Shown here: positions 14,488 to 23,888 of the stretch, piece after piece
How positions within the stretch are numbered: position 1 is the first letter of the stretch
Layout of the letters: the number at the start of each line of letters is the position of its first letter
Source: JBFHIJ01 sp963678775
Lineage (GTDB): Bacteria; Bacteroidota; Ignavibacteria; Kapaibacteriales; UBA2268
Length of the DNA stretch: 64,000 nt
NCBI GenBank assembly: GCA_963678775.2
Contig: CAXXGR010000008.1
Location: 186,001 to 250,000, forward strand
Direction: 5' to 3'
Notes under the pieces: model-generated
Seen by the model: only the letters and a program-made list of their open reading frames with translations
The model's database searches: none
What the model was told of the DNA's origin: nothing
Translations under genes and position numbers: made by a program

Positions 14488-16665
14488 TTGGAAAATTCTA
14501 TTCATACTATTTTAGATAATTTGCAAACACCTCTTTGCTTATTTGATACCAATGGTGAAATTTTACATCAAAACTCATCACTCAAAGCTCTGATTTCTCC
14601 TGAAAACACTGCTTTATTAATTGCTGATATTTTAGAAAATACAGATTTATATAGAACTCATATCTTAGAAAAAGAAATTTCAGGTTTTAGCTTTAATATA
14701 TATATCAAATCTGTGATTAGTGATAACATCCAACTGTTCACTGCTGAGTTTATTGCGGATAATATTGTTGAGATAAATAATTTTAATGAGACAGCTATTC
14801 CTCAGCTAATAGAATCTAATGGTAGGATAGTGTCTGTGAACACTGCATTCCAGGATTTAATAGGTCATACTATAGATACCACTCAAAATATTACACTAAA
14901 GAGTTTATTTTATCCAGCTGAAATTGAGAAGATTAATAAACATAAAGAACTGCAATTGGAAGGAATAGCTCCTGTAAAAGGGATTACGCTTCATCTGAAA
15001 TCAAAGACACATGCAAATATTATCTGCAAAACAATAATTGAAAACTCAGAAACTACATCTAAATTTATGTTCTGGGATATTTCAAACTTAGTGCAGAAAT
15101 ATGATAACTTAACCAAGCATTACAATAGGCTACTCAAACTTATTGACTCACTACCTGTTTTACTCTTCGCTATAGATCATAATAATAAAATTTTTCTATG
15201 GAATAAAACAGCTACTAAGTTATCAGGTATAGAAAGACATATAGCAATCAATAAAAATTGGAAAGACATTTTCGGCAAGATAGTAGAGAAAAATTATCTT
15301 AATAAAGATTTCTTTTTGTTGATTGAAAAAAAAGAATCTATGCTAAATAAAGAATTAGAATTAGATTTAGACGGGAACAAAACTGTACTTTCATTTACAA
15401 CTTTTAAAAATGATTACACTATTTCAGATATTAGCTTTTGGGGAATTGCTACTGATATCACCGAGCTAAAACAAACTCAATATTATAGAGAAGAACTTAT
15501 AGAAGAGCTCACCGCTTCCAGAGACACAATTACTCAAGATGCCTTTAGAGCTATATCATTAAACGAACGTTTAGCAGATTCGGAAGAGCAACTAAGGCAA
15601 GCAAATGCAACTAAAGATAAATTCTTTTCTATTATTGCACATGACTTGAAAGGACCTATCCATTCTTTTACTAATTTAACAGCAGTAATTTTAAAAGATT
15701 TTGATGTTTTAGATAAAACTGAAACATTAGAACTATTACAAGCTATATTTAAGTCAGCAAAACAGTTAACAAACTTACTTGAAAATTTGCTCCAATGGTC
15801 CAGAACCCAAACCAATAGAATAAATATTCAACCTGAGAACATCCATTTAGATCAACTAATTGCTCACAATCTTTCATTACTAGAGCAAAATGCTGCTAAT
15901 AAAAATATTAGTCTTATTAGCAAGCACCACGGCAACCAGATAGCTTATGCAGACGAGAATATGGTTTACACTGTGATTAGAAATTTGATTTCCAATGCCA
16001 TTAAATTTACCCACCCAGGTGGTAAAATACTCGTAACAAGCGTAGGAAAATCTGATATAGTAGAAATTTCTGTTTCTGATAACGGAGTTGGTATCAGAAA
16101 AGAAGACATAGACAATCTATTTAAAATTGATATTTATCATTCTACTATGGGAACTCAGCAAGAAACCGGTACTGGGCTTGGCTTGATACTTTGCAATGAG
16201 TTTATTCAAAAAAATCAAGGTAAACTATACGTAGAAAGTGAAATTGGCAAAGGAAGCACTTTTAAGTTTGAACTACCTATAGGTAATAATGTCTCTGTAA
16301 TTCCTAATAATACTAGTCCATTGGAAGCAGACAGTTTGTCTATAGAGGACGAAGAAATATTTGATGAAATGTTATCAGAGTATCACCCAGCTGCTCAAAT
16401 TGAATTGGATACCCTTGACGAAGTACTATTGGAAGTGATACTAAATGACTACATTCCACAAGCAAAACAGCTATTAGAAACCATGCTGATAGATGACATT
16501 AATCTATTTGCATCAAAGCTGAATGACTTATCAAAACAATATGACGCAATCGATATCATCCAGTTTTCGGAAGAGCTTGGAACTTATTGCGAAAATTTTG
16601 ATTTGGTAGATATTGAAAACAATTTAAATTTATTTATAAATTTAGAAAAGCAATATGGAAAGTAG
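14488..16665 (+). CDS. PAS-domain sensor histidine kinase
   Basis: A 725-residue cytoplasmic kinase. Residues 1-350 hold about three PAS-like units (for example 'MENSIHTILDNLQTPLCLFD' at the start and 'LLFAIDHNNKIFLWNKTA'), then a coiled coil. HisKA has the H-box 'FSIIAHDLKGPIHSF'. The HATPase has the N-box 'NLISNAIKFTHPGG', 'SDNGVGI' and 'GTGLGLILC'. About 110 residues follow the ATPase: an acidic linker and a helical segment of unknown role. The start codon is TTG with only a weak GAG upstream, so the N-terminus is uncertain by a few residues. It overlaps the next gene by 11 bases. No transmembrane segment is seen, so it should sense an intracellular signal. Confidence 0.85.
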   Translation: MENSIHTILDNLQTPLCLFDTNGEILHQNSSLKALISPENTALLIADILENTDLYRTHILEKEISGFSFNIYIKSVISDNIQLFTAEFIADNIVEINNFNETAIPQLIESNGRIVSVNTAFQDLIGHTIDTTQNITLKSLFYPAEIEKINKHKELQLEGIAPVKGITLHLKSKTHANIICKTIIENSETTSKFMFWDISNLVQKYDNLTKHYNRLLKLIDSLPVLLFAIDHNNKIFLWNKTATKLSGIERHIAINKNWKDIFGKIVEKNYLNKDFFLLIEKKESMLNKELELDLDGNKTVLSFTTFKNDYTISDISFWGIATDITELKQTQYYREELIEELTASRDTITQDAFRAISLNERLADSEEQLRQANATKDKFFSIIAHDLKGPIHSFTNLTAVILKDFDVLDKTETLELLQAIFKSAKQLTNLLENLLQWSRTQTNRINIQPENIHLDQLIAHNLSLLEQNAANKNISLISKHHGNQIAYADENMVYTVIRNLISNAIKFTHPGGKILVTSVGKSDIVEISVSDNGVGIRKEDIDNLFKIDIYHSTMGTQQETGTGLGLILCNEFIQKNQGKLYVESEIGKGSTFKFELPIGNNVSVIPNNTSPLEADSLSIEDEEIFDEMLSEYHPAAQIELDTLDEVLLEVILNDYIPQAKQLLETMLIDDINLFASKLNDLSKQYDAIDIIQFSEELGTYCENFDLVDIENNLNLFINLEKQYGK

Positions 16666-17842
16666 TAATAGCTCAAGACCTACTGTACTTATAGTAGATG
16701 ACATGATAAAAAACCTTAAAGAAGTTGGCGGATATCTCAAACAAGCCGGATTAAATATCTCTATGGCTCAGGATGGATTGCAGGCATTGAAGATTTTAGA
16801 AAAGCTCACACCCGATCTAATTCTTTTGGATATAGTCATGCCTAAAATGGATGGTTTTGAGACTATACAAAATATCAAATCTACTGAACGACTTAAAGAT
16901 GTACCTGTCATCTTTTTCACTTCGCTCGACGAAACTGATAAGCTTATGAGAGGCTTCCAGCTTGGTGCAGTTGATTATGTTATAAAACCAACAAAGCAAA
17001 ACGAACTTCTGGCCAGAACGCGTACTCATCTTGAACTCAAATTTGCTAAAGACAGGATATTAGAACAGAATAAAAAAATTACAGAACAGAATCTTAAAAT
17101 GGAGAAACTACTCCAAGATAAAAATGAGTTTATGGGAATCACTGCTCATGATTTACGCAATCCTCTACATTCTGTATTGAGTAATATTGAACTACTTAGA
17201 GCATATAGCCATAAAATGAATGATGACCAAAAAAAAGAGCGATTAGACCAGATAGAAAGTATAACTCAAAGGATGTTCAATATAGTAAATGATCTACTTG
17301 AAATAAATAAAATGGAAGAAGGCAAGCTTCAGTTTAATATCAAAAAAATCAATATTGATAGAGTATTCAGTAAACTTTTAAAAAGCTATTCGACTGTATC
17401 CAAAAAGAAACGAATCAATGTAGAATATAAGTCTAATACTCTTAATAAGTTGATATTGGCAGATGAAGTCAAAATGGAACAAGTAATAGAAAATCTCATT
17501 TCCAATGCTTTTAAATTTTCTCCATTTTATACTAAAATAACAATATCAATAGACGACTTTGACAAGCTTAATAAAACTTCGAAATCAATGCTTATTACTA
17601 TCAGTGATGAAGGCCCCGGAGTAAAAGAAGAAGAACAAGACAAGCTATTTGATAAATTTTCTAATACATCAAATAAGCCTACTGACAACGAAATGTCTTC
17701 AGGATTAGGATTATCTATCGTGAAAAGACTAATAGAAGCAATGAATGGTGAAGTCTGGTTCGAGCATACTGATGCTACAAAAAAAAGCGGTGCAACTTTT
17801 AAAATTGTCATGCCCCGCCCTTTGAAAGAAGAAAGTGATTAA
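16655..17842 (+). CDS. Response regulator-histidine kinase hybrid (REC-HisKA-HATPase)
   Basis: A 395-residue protein with the reversed hybrid order. The N-terminal receiver has the acidic pair in 'LIVDDM', the phospho-acceptor Asp in 'LILLDIVMPKMDG' and the Lys in 'DYVIKPTK'. A coiled coil leads to HisKA ('FMGITAHDLRNPLHSVLS') and a HATPase ('NLISNAFKFSPF', 'SDEGPGV', 'SSGLGLSIVKRL'). It likely receives phosphate from the upstream kinase at its receiver and then signals through its own kinase core. The 11-base overlap supports cotranslation. The final output regulator is not next to it. Confidence 0.88.
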   Translation: MESSNSSRPTVLIVDDMIKNLKEVGGYLKQAGLNISMAQDGLQALKILEKLTPDLILLDIVMPKMDGFETIQNIKSTERLKDVPVIFFTSLDETDKLMRGFQLGAVDYVIKPTKQNELLARTRTHLELKFAKDRILEQNKKITEQNLKMEKLLQDKNEFMGITAHDLRNPLHSVLSNIELLRAYSHKMNDDQKKERLDQIESITQRMFNIVNDLLEINKMEEGKLQFNIKKINIDRVFSKLLKSYSTVSKKKRINVEYKSNTLNKLILADEVKMEQVIENLISNAFKFSPFYTKITISIDDFDKLNKTSKSMLITISDEGPGVKEEEQDKLFDKFSNTSNKPTDNEMSSGLGLSIVKRLIEAMNGEVWFEHTDATKKSGATFKIVMPRPLKEESD

Positions 17843-18009
17843 AGCTCTATATTTAGATATTTCTTTTTTATATATTCTACAGGATTTTCTTTTTCGTCAG
17901 CTTCCTGTAAAAAGTGATAAATATATGCTTCATTGAAATCAATAGATGCTAAAAATTCTGCAACTTTTTCTGCAGTTTCCTGACTTATGTTTTTCAAATC
18001 ATATTCCAT
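17839..18009 (-). CDS. Small conserved-looking hypothetical protein (56 aa)
   Basis: A 56-codon frame read from ATG at 18009 to TAA at 17841-17839, with GGAG six bases upstream of the start. The product begins 'MEYDLKNISQETAEKVAEFL' and ends 'PVEYIKKKYLNIEL'. It is acidic, helical and without a signal peptide. It converges with the REC-kinase gene and overlaps it by four bases; the DUF2851 gene lies 55 bases upstream on the same strand. I do not recognise a family, but start context and amino acid composition argue for a real gene. Confidence 0.65.
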   Translation of the reverse strand: MEYDLKNISQETAEKVAEFLASIDFNEAYIYHFLQEADEKENPVEYIKKKYLNIEL

Positions 18010-18064
18010 TTTCGACTCCGATTATTTGTTTTATTTATGTAACGAATGTAAGAAATGAATATTT

Positions 18065-19051
18065 CTAATCTTCGAAAATATCTTCGGAGCTGCTGCAGTA
18101 GTAGAAGTCTAAAATATCACCAAAGTTGTATTCGCTCAGTTTCATTACTGATTCTCCACGCTCTCCGTATTCTTTGAGATATTCCAGCAAGCCCTGCTGC
18201 TGCCATATAAAACTCTGCTTGATAGTAGGAAATCTTCTTGCCAAATGACCATATCTATTTTTTGATTTGGCAGACCAGTACCACACAAACAGCTCTATCC
18301 GAGTTCTGTCATTTGACAAAGCAATAGCCATAGGAAGAAAAATATTAATTAGTATTTCTGTGCGTAATGCCTGCCCTTCGCTCATTATATTATTTTTATT
18401 GAGTACATGCAGATCGTCTGCAACAAAAGCAGATTCTATGGAAATTTCTTTAAGTCCGTCGTACAAAATAGTATTTGCAATACCACTTATTATCTCTCCC
18501 AAATCCTGCTTAGAATAAGCCGGGCGACGCCTGCGTTTGTTGTACCTTTCCATAAACTGACGAGTATATTCCGAAAGGGCTTCCTTGATGTTTAGCTTTT
18601 TCAGTAGATTTTTTGACTCAGTTGCTTTTCTCAATAGCCTAAGAAGTGCAAAATTTTGAAGTACATCTATACTTTGCAAATCTATTTCATGCTCTATCGA
18701 GTATTCAACTTTTTCTAATGTTTCATTGGGAAGTAATAAAGTATCGAATTTGCCATTTTGCTCTTTATCGTTTTGGCATACAATATGTAAAATTACATTG
18801 CTGTATCGCGGGTCTTCTGCATGTTTATGATTAGTCCAGTCTGAACTTTTAAGATGAAACTCTCCATCTCCTATATATACCATCCCATCCAATAAAATTG
18901 CTATATCTAGCAGATCCGGACCTTCCTTTACATTAAGTTTACCGGGCGAGAGTATTTGCAGTCTTTTCCCGGACAAAGTTTCAAATACCAATGCCGGGTT
19001 TGAAATATACTTATGCAATTTTGGTTGAAGCTGTTTTTCTGTCAGTTTCAT
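18065..19051 (-). CDS. DUF2851 family protein
   Basis: A 328-residue protein of the DUF2851 family found mainly in Bacteroidetes/Chlorobi. The start is set at ATG 19051: the region upstream reads 'ggagtagaggtaag' just before it, while a longer frame reaching 19159 would run into the preceding lipoprotein gene. Recognisable segments are 'GDGEFHLKSSDWTNHKHAED', 'NVILHIVCQND' and 'RRRPAYSKQDL'. The biochemical role is unknown; no signal peptide. It is part of the minus-strand run 21375-18065 and follows the upstream gene's stop by seven bases. Confidence 0.8.
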   Translation of the reverse strand: MKLTEKQLQPKLHKYISNPALVFETLSGKRLQILSPGKLNVKEGPDLLDIAILLDGMVYIGDGEFHLKSSDWTNHKHAEDPRYSNVILHIVCQNDKEQNGKFDTLLLPNETLEKVEYSIEHEIDLQSIDVLQNFALLRLLRKATESKNLLKKLNIKEALSEYTRQFMERYNKRRRRPAYSKQDLGEIISGIANTILYDGLKEISIESAFVADDLHVLNKNNIMSEGQALRTEILINIFLPMAIALSNDRTRIELFVWYWSAKSKNRYGHLARRFPTIKQSFIWQQQGLLEYLKEYGERGESVMKLSEYNFGDILDFYYCSSSEDIFED

Positions 19052-19058
19052 CTTACCT

Positions 19059-19736
19059 CTACTCCTGCACATAGTCATAGATGTCATACTTCCAGAAGCG
19101 CGTAAACCCAAACTTCTCAGCAAAGATAAACTCATCTCCCTCATTCGGTAAATCACCATAAGTGTTCTTCTTTACGGAGCGAATAAGATACTGCTTAGTA
19201 AAAAGACTATCATCATAGATAAAAGTTCCCTTAGGTGAGTAGATAACGCTATCCGCACAGCGATAATCCACATTTGCAATTTTAAAGTTATATTCTGTAG
19301 TGATGATTGTGTCTGAAAACTCACTATTAAGCTTGAATAGAGATACATAAAAAGGCAGTCTGTCATATTTGTCTATTATGTTTATGTCACGCTTGCCCCA
19401 GTAGATGTTAGTATCGTCCACAGCTGCACCAAACATAGTAACGTGTGGAAAAGTGCCTTCATACTCTGTAAACTTGCAAATATATGTATGGTAAGCGGCA
19501 AGCCCGGTAGTGTCCCAAAACTCAAGACTCCAGTCGAACTCACCTTCTGCTAAAATTTCTAATTGGGCTTCCTGTCCGTCCTGTGACTTATATTTAAATA
19601 CACCACCCACTTGAGGTTTCCATATTGTATCAGGGACATAAGTATCTACCGGTGGGTGCACGACAGTTGTTGTTTCATCATCACCACCACAAGATATGAT
19701 AAAAATCATTATTAGAGCAGAAAGGAAGTATTTCAT
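19059..19736 (-). CDS. Hypothetical lipoprotein
   Basis: A 225-residue protein starting at ATG 19736 with a type II signal peptide, 'MKYFLSALIMIFIISCGGDD', so Cys16 would be lipidated. The rest is a beta-rich domain with many Trp/Tyr ('FDWSLEFWDTTGLAAYHTY') and no family I recognise. A TTG nine codons upstream is possible but would put residues before the signal peptide and overlap pyrF. The spacing to pyrF (stop at 19741) is four bases. Probably anchored in the outer or inner membrane; function unknown. Confidence 0.7.
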   Translation of the reverse strand: MKYFLSALIMIFIISCGGDDETTTVVHPPVDTYVPDTIWKPQVGGVFKYKSQDGQEAQLEILAEGEFDWSLEFWDTTGLAAYHTYICKFTEYEGTFPHVTMFGAAVDDTNIYWGKRDINIIDKYDRLPFYVSLFKLNSEFSDTIITTEYNFKIANVDYRCADSVIYSPKGTFIYDDSLFTKQYLIRSVKKNTYGDLPNEGDEFIFAEKFGFTRFWKYDIYDYVQE

Positions 19737-19740
19737 AGCA

Positions 19741-20538
19741 CTACATATATTTGTTAAACTCATTTTTATAATTCAAAGCAGCTTCTCTTGCTTTATCGGC
19801 AAAATCTGAACCTGATGAAGCATAAATTACACCACGCGAAGCATTGATAATAGCCGGACCGGCCGCATTTGCTTTTATCACTGCTTCTATATCGCCACCC
19901 TGAGCGCCAACTCCCGGAATAAGCAGACAATTTTTTGGAATAAACTCTCTAATCTCAGCGAGTTCGCTAGGGTGAGTTGCTCCCACTACGTAACCTATAT
20001 TTTCAAACGAAGCCCATTTCGAAGTAGTCTCTATTACATGACGATATAAGGTTTTGCCATCAGCTTTAAGATATTGAAAGTCCTTTGAGCCTTTGTTAGA
20101 AGTAAGACCAAGCACAAAAACCATCTTATCAGTATAGCTAAGGAATGGCTCTACAGAGTCGCTACCCATGTAAGGATGGACAGTAATAGAGTCGGCATTA
20201 AAGTGCTCAAAGCAAGACTTAGCATAGGCTTTGGAAGTATTCCCAATATCTCCACGCTTAGCATCTGCTACTACAAAGCTTTCATCAGGAATAAGCTCCA
20301 TAGTTTTTTCCAGTACTTCAAAACCCTTTATTCCATATTGCTCATAGAATGCATAATTGATTTTAAAAGCAGGTGCTATGTCTTTAGTTGCATCTATTAT
20401 TGCTTTATTAAACTCCACCATCCCTGCAAAATCTTTGGAGATTCCTTCAGGCAGTTTACTTATATCTGTATCTAAGCCAACGCATAAAATCGAATTAGTC
20501 TTTTCAATCGCATATTTTAGTTTTTCAAAGGCTTTCAT
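19741..20538 (-). CDS. pyrF: Orotidine 5'-phosphate decarboxylase
   Basis: A 265-residue TIM-barrel enzyme of the longer group 2 OMP decarboxylases: N-terminal 'ILCVGLDTDISKLPEG', the catalytic Asp-Lys cluster in 'VVADAKRGDIGNTSKAYA', then 'ADSITVHPYMGSDSVEPFL' and the phosphate-binding 'LIPGVGAQGGD'. It converts OMP to UMP, the last step of de novo pyrimidine synthesis. Start ATG 20538 has GGAG six bases upstream. The other pyr genes are not in the window; it sits in a mixed housekeeping run between an M48 protease and a lipoprotein. Confidence 0.94.
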   Translation of the reverse strand: MKAFEKLKYAIEKTNSILCVGLDTDISKLPEGISKDFAGMVEFNKAIIDATKDIAPAFKINYAFYEQYGIKGFEVLEKTMELIPDESFVVADAKRGDIGNTSKAYAKSCFEHFNADSITVHPYMGSDSVEPFLSYTDKMVFVLGLTSNKGSKDFQYLKADGKTLYRHVIETTSKWASFENIGYVVGATHPSELAEIREFIPKNCLLIPGVGAQGGDIEAVIKANAAGPAIINASRGVIYASSGSDFADKAREAALNYKNEFNKYM

Positions 20539-20547
20539 ATTTCTCCG

Positions 20548-21375
20548 TTATAAAGATTTTTTAAATTGCTGATATTTATCTGTAAATATATTAGCTTCTG
20601 TAGGTTCTGAAATATTATACTCTTTAATTAATTCGTCTACTTTCTGTATCCTTTCCTCCGGCATCGGGTGAGTAGAAAGCAATTCCTCTAAGAAATTACT
20701 GGAGCTACCACCATTTTCAGTTATCTTATTAAAGAATAGCTTAATAGCACCTGGGTACCATTTACTAGTTTCAAGATACTTGAAAGAATATTCGTCTGCT
20801 TCAAATTCGTCTGACTGACTGTTCTGCATAAATGCAACATTAGTAAGTATTCCGGCAGCCAGTTCCGCAGTAGCATCAGGGTCAGTTCCCAGTACTAAAC
20901 CTAAAAGGAATTCGGCACCATAAGCTTTTGTCAGCCTTTTAGTAGAGTGTCTTCTTTCTGCATGAGCTATCTCATGAGCCATGACACCTGCCAGAGTAGC
21001 CTCATTATCCAAAAACTTAAGCAAACCGGTATAAACATAAATATATCCGCCGGGAGCTGCAAAAGCATTTACAACATCGTCCCTATTTATCAAAGTAACA
21101 GTGTAAGCAAATTTGTCTCTATACTCTATCTCCGGTGAATCAATTATCTGATCAACCATATCCTGTACATATTTCGTAGCAGTGGCATTATTTAAAATAG
21201 GATATTCTGCCTGATCAGAGCGTATCTGAGCATCCAAATCCTGCCCTAATTTAATATCGTCTTCTGCAGAGAATATATTGATTTTAGTAATATCATCAAC
21301 ATCTGAGCATGAACCCAGTAAAAGCATCATAAAAGATACTATAAAAAGCGTATAAGTTTTTTGCAGTTTAAGCAT
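20548..21375 (-). CDS. M48 family metalloprotease, lipoprotein
   Basis: A 275-residue exported peptidase. From ATG 21375 (AAGGAC upstream) it has a lipoprotein signal peptide ending 'MMLLLGSCSDVDD'. The zinc-binding HExxH is in 'GVMAHEIAHAERRHSTKR', with the third ligand Glu likely in 'SDEFEADEYSFKYL'. It resembles the BepA/YfgC-like M48 group that degrades or chaperones misassembled outer membrane proteins, but lacks the TPR domain of BepA. Located at the periplasmic face of a membrane. It sits between truA and pyrF. Confidence 0.88.
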   Translation of the reverse strand: MLKLQKTYTLFIVSFMMLLLGSCSDVDDITKINIFSAEDDIKLGQDLDAQIRSDQAEYPILNNATATKYVQDMVDQIIDSPEIEYRDKFAYTVTLINRDDVVNAFAAPGGYIYVYTGLLKFLDNEATLAGVMAHEIAHAERRHSTKRLTKAYGAEFLLGLVLGTDPDATAELAAGILTNVAFMQNSQSDEFEADEYSFKYLETSKWYPGAIKLFFNKITENGGSSSNFLEELLSTHPMPEERIQKVDELIKEYNISEPTEANIFTDKYQQFKKSL

Positions 21376-21427
21376 TATTAAGTCCTTATATTGAGCAATA
21401 GTATAATAAACCAAATATTATATTCAT

Positions 21428-22192
21428 TTACAAATTATTTAATCCATATTTTTCAGGATAAATCACTTTGCTAAGAATCAGTCCCTCAGGCGGAGCTACT
21501 TTAACTTGCAAACTGCGATCGGATCTTCGGAATGCCTCTTCCAAATCTGTTTTGGTAAGTCTCCCACGTGCTACATCAAGCGATGCACCAACTATAATAC
21601 GAACCATGCTATACACAAAACGATTCGCAGATATATCAAGCCTGTATTCATCTTCTGATATTTTTATCCATTCACATTTAGTTACATTGCAGCGATAGAA
21701 TTTTTTGGCAGGATTGTATTTAGAGAAAGGAGTAAAATCTTTTTCTCCTAAAAATATTTGCTGCAAGTCTATCATTAATTCCGGATTTATAGGGTACTTA
21801 TAGTATGCATGGAAGCGGCTTTTGAACACACTTTCGCTAAGAATCAAATTATAACTATACTCTCTGCCTATTGCATGAAACCGAGGATGGAAATATTTAT
21901 CTAATATTAAAGCAGATTTTATACGAATGTCTTTAGGTAATCTGGTATTAAAAGCCGTTACGATTTTATCTGGTGGAATAGAAAAGTTATCATCAAGCTT
22001 AAGAGAAGCCACCTGACCTGATGCATGCACTCCTGCATCCGTCCTACCCGAACCGTCTAATCTATACTCAGCACCAGTAAGCCTTCGCATAGCCTTCTCT
22101 ATTTCCCCTTGCACGGAACGCTCTTTAGGTTGAAACTGCCAACCGGAAAAATCAGTTCCGTCATACTCAATTTTTAAAACTAAGATTCGCAT
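21428..22192 (-). CDS. truA: tRNA pseudouridine(38-40) synthase
   Basis: A 254-residue TruA: 'LKIEYDGTDFSGWQFQPKER', the catalytic Asp in 'YRLDGSGRTDAGVHASGQVA', and 'NRFVYSMVRIIVGASLDVARG' near the C-terminus. It isomerises uridines 38-40 of the tRNA anticodon arm. A GGGG-type ribosome site precedes ATG 22192. It appears to lead the minus-strand run that continues into the M48 protease and pyrF. Confidence 0.95.
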   Translation of the reverse strand: MRILVLKIEYDGTDFSGWQFQPKERSVQGEIEKAMRRLTGAEYRLDGSGRTDAGVHASGQVASLKLDDNFSIPPDKIVTAFNTRLPKDIRIKSALILDKYFHPRFHAIGREYSYNLILSESVFKSRFHAYYKYPINPELMIDLQQIFLGEKDFTPFSKYNPAKKFYRCNVTKCEWIKISEDEYRLDISANRFVYSMVRIIVGASLDVARGRLTKTDLEEAFRRSDRSLQVKVAPPEGLILSKVIYPEKYGLNNL

Positions 22193-22278
22193 AATATCCC
22201 CATTTATAATATGCGAATATATGGATTTTTTGCGGAATGTGAATAGTTAGAAGCGGTATAATGGATTCTGTAATCAAA

Positions 22279-22307
22279 AAAGAGTTGCATAATAATCACA
22301 ACTCTTT
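22279..22307. terminator. Bidirectional rho-independent terminator
   Basis: The arms 'aaagagttg' (22279-22287) and 'caactcttt' (22299-22307) pair perfectly over an 11-nt loop. An A-run precedes and a T-rich stretch follows, so it can end the minus-strand lipoprotein unit whose last gene stops at 22319. Confidence 0.85.
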
Positions 22308-22318
22308 ATTTTCAATCT

Positions 22319-22735
22319 TTAGATAACAATCTCTTTTACTGAAACTATCTTACCGTCTTTTACTTCGATGTATTTATCTTCCAAATCAGAGAGGGCACTA
22401 TTATTTAGCATATCTCTTCCATCCAAGAGTATATTAATCTTTGGATCAAGGCTTTTTGCCTCCTCAGGCTTAGTATCTGACCTTGTAACTAAAATCAAAG
22501 TTGCATTGTTCTTCGACTTAAGATAATTATTTACATCTACCAAATAATGCGTTGCACAACCATAGCAAGAGGTAAAACTTACTATTGCATAGGTCATATC
22601 TTTTTCTTCAATGTTTACGTGATGTATTTCTTTCAAGTACTTCGAGAACTTCTCCTCTTGTTCGTTTTTGCTACAAGCTGATATAAAAACTAGTGTACTA
22701 ATCAATAACAACAAAATAATCTTAGTTTGCTTCAT
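22319..22735 (-). CDS. Thioredoxin-like lipoprotein
   Basis: A 138-residue lipoprotein: signal peptide ending 'LVFISACSKNEQ' (lipidation at Cys21). It is followed by a small thioredoxin-like domain with a CxxC in 'FTSCYGCATHYLVDVNNYL' and a strand 'NATLILVTRSDT'. It lacks the classic WCGPC, and the domain is short, so it may be a specialised redox or chaperone partner. Its start overlaps the 3' end of the propeller gene by 14 bases, which implies coupled expression. Confidence 0.65.
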   Translation of the reverse strand: MKQTKIILLLLISTLVFISACSKNEQEEKFSKYLKEIHHVNIEEKDMTYAIVSFTSCYGCATHYLVDVNNYLKSKNNATLILVTRSDTKPEEAKSLDPKINILLDGRDMLNNSALSDLEDKYIEVKDGKIVSVKEIVI

Positions 22736-23870
22736 GTTTTAGACCTCCATCTATATTAAAAACAGAAAACACTATCTTATCTTCGCTATATTTCTTTGAG
22801 TGAGGATGAGTGTGTGGAATATAAAGTCCGTCTTTACCTACAAAAACACCATTAATGTCAAACTCTCTTGCCGGAAACATAAATTCCCCTATAGTCTTTA
22901 AGTTTGAATCAGCTACTATTACAGTCCATTTTCTATCTTTATGTAGATTTTTGCGACCTAAGCTATCCTTCTCAGTTTGACTTAGTAAAACCTGCCTATA
23001 GTACACTTTTCTATATTTATCATAAAATATCCCACGATAACCACCAACTGTATCTGCATACTGTATTGATTGTTTAGCATATCCTTTATCCTGCATGTCA
23101 ATATCAAGAGGATTCAAATCTGATAGGTATTTACTTTTCATTTCGACAGATTGTATTTTTTTACCTTTTTTATTGTAGATATCTACTGAATCTGAAGCAA
23201 AGAAAGCAAAAACAAAATCACCATTTGAATTGAGAGCATAAGATTCACCGGGATCATAGAAGTCGTTTTCGAAGTACTTTATTGGAAAGGTTCCGATTTT
23301 GCAATCTAAACTTATTTCAAAGTTTTTATCAATATTAACTGCAACAACAAGACTATCAAAGAATTTATTTTTTAAATATTCTAATCGAGACAATCTAAAA
23401 TAAAGATTTTGATTATCTTTTATAATAGGTATTCTAGCCCACACTAGAGCATTATATTCTTGAGTAAGATTCAAAGCACTTTTTATAATTACTTTTTTCT
23501 CTACATTAGAATATTCGTCAATCAATAATAAATTATTACTATCTGTGATTATATAAATGGAGTCTAGATTTTCAATATAAAAACCTCTGGGACATTCCGG
23601 CACTTGAATAAGTTTTTCCAACTTACCATTTTTAGTATTGAAAAGTTTCAAGGTATTATCCCAATCACTAAGCAAAGAAATATAATCGGTATTTGAATCT
23701 TTTTCATAGAAAACTGACGCATCTGTATAGTCCATATCTGAGGATTTATTGATATGTATTACTATTTCTTTATTACAGTAATCTAAACCATTAATTGCTT
23801 GTTTGTTTTTCTCTGTATTTGTACAGGATAGCAGTGATAAAATTAAAAATATCAATATAAAAGCTTGCAT
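22722..23870 (-). CDS. DUF4221-like propeller lipoprotein
   Basis: A 382-residue lipoprotein with signal peptide 'MQAFILIFLILSLLSCTNTE'. The mature part is a chain of beta-strand units with the family-like C-terminal segments 'GIFYDKYRKVYYRQVLLS' and 'FDINGVFVGKDGLYIPHTHP', fitting DUF4221 / six-bladed propeller lipoproteins of Bacteroidetes. GGAG stands five bases before ATG 23870. It overlaps the thioredoxin-like gene and follows the small lipoprotein at 23954. Function unknown. Confidence 0.6.
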   Translation of the reverse strand: MQAFILIFLILSLLSCTNTEKNKQAINGLDYCNKEIVIHINKSSDMDYTDASVFYEKDSNTDYISLLSDWDNTLKLFNTKNGKLEKLIQVPECPRGFYIENLDSIYIITDSNNLLLIDEYSNVEKKVIIKSALNLTQEYNALVWARIPIIKDNQNLYFRLSRLEYLKNKFFDSLVVAVNIDKNFEISLDCKIGTFPIKYFENDFYDPGESYALNSNGDFVFAFFASDSVDIYNKKGKKIQSVEMKSKYLSDLNPLDIDMQDKGYAKQSIQYADTVGGYRGIFYDKYRKVYYRQVLLSQTEKDSLGRKNLHKDRKWTVIVADSNLKTIGEFMFPAREFDINGVFVGKDGLYIPHTHPHSKKYSEDKIVFSVFNIDGGLKHEAN

Positions 23871-23888
23871 ACTAACTCCAAATATTTG

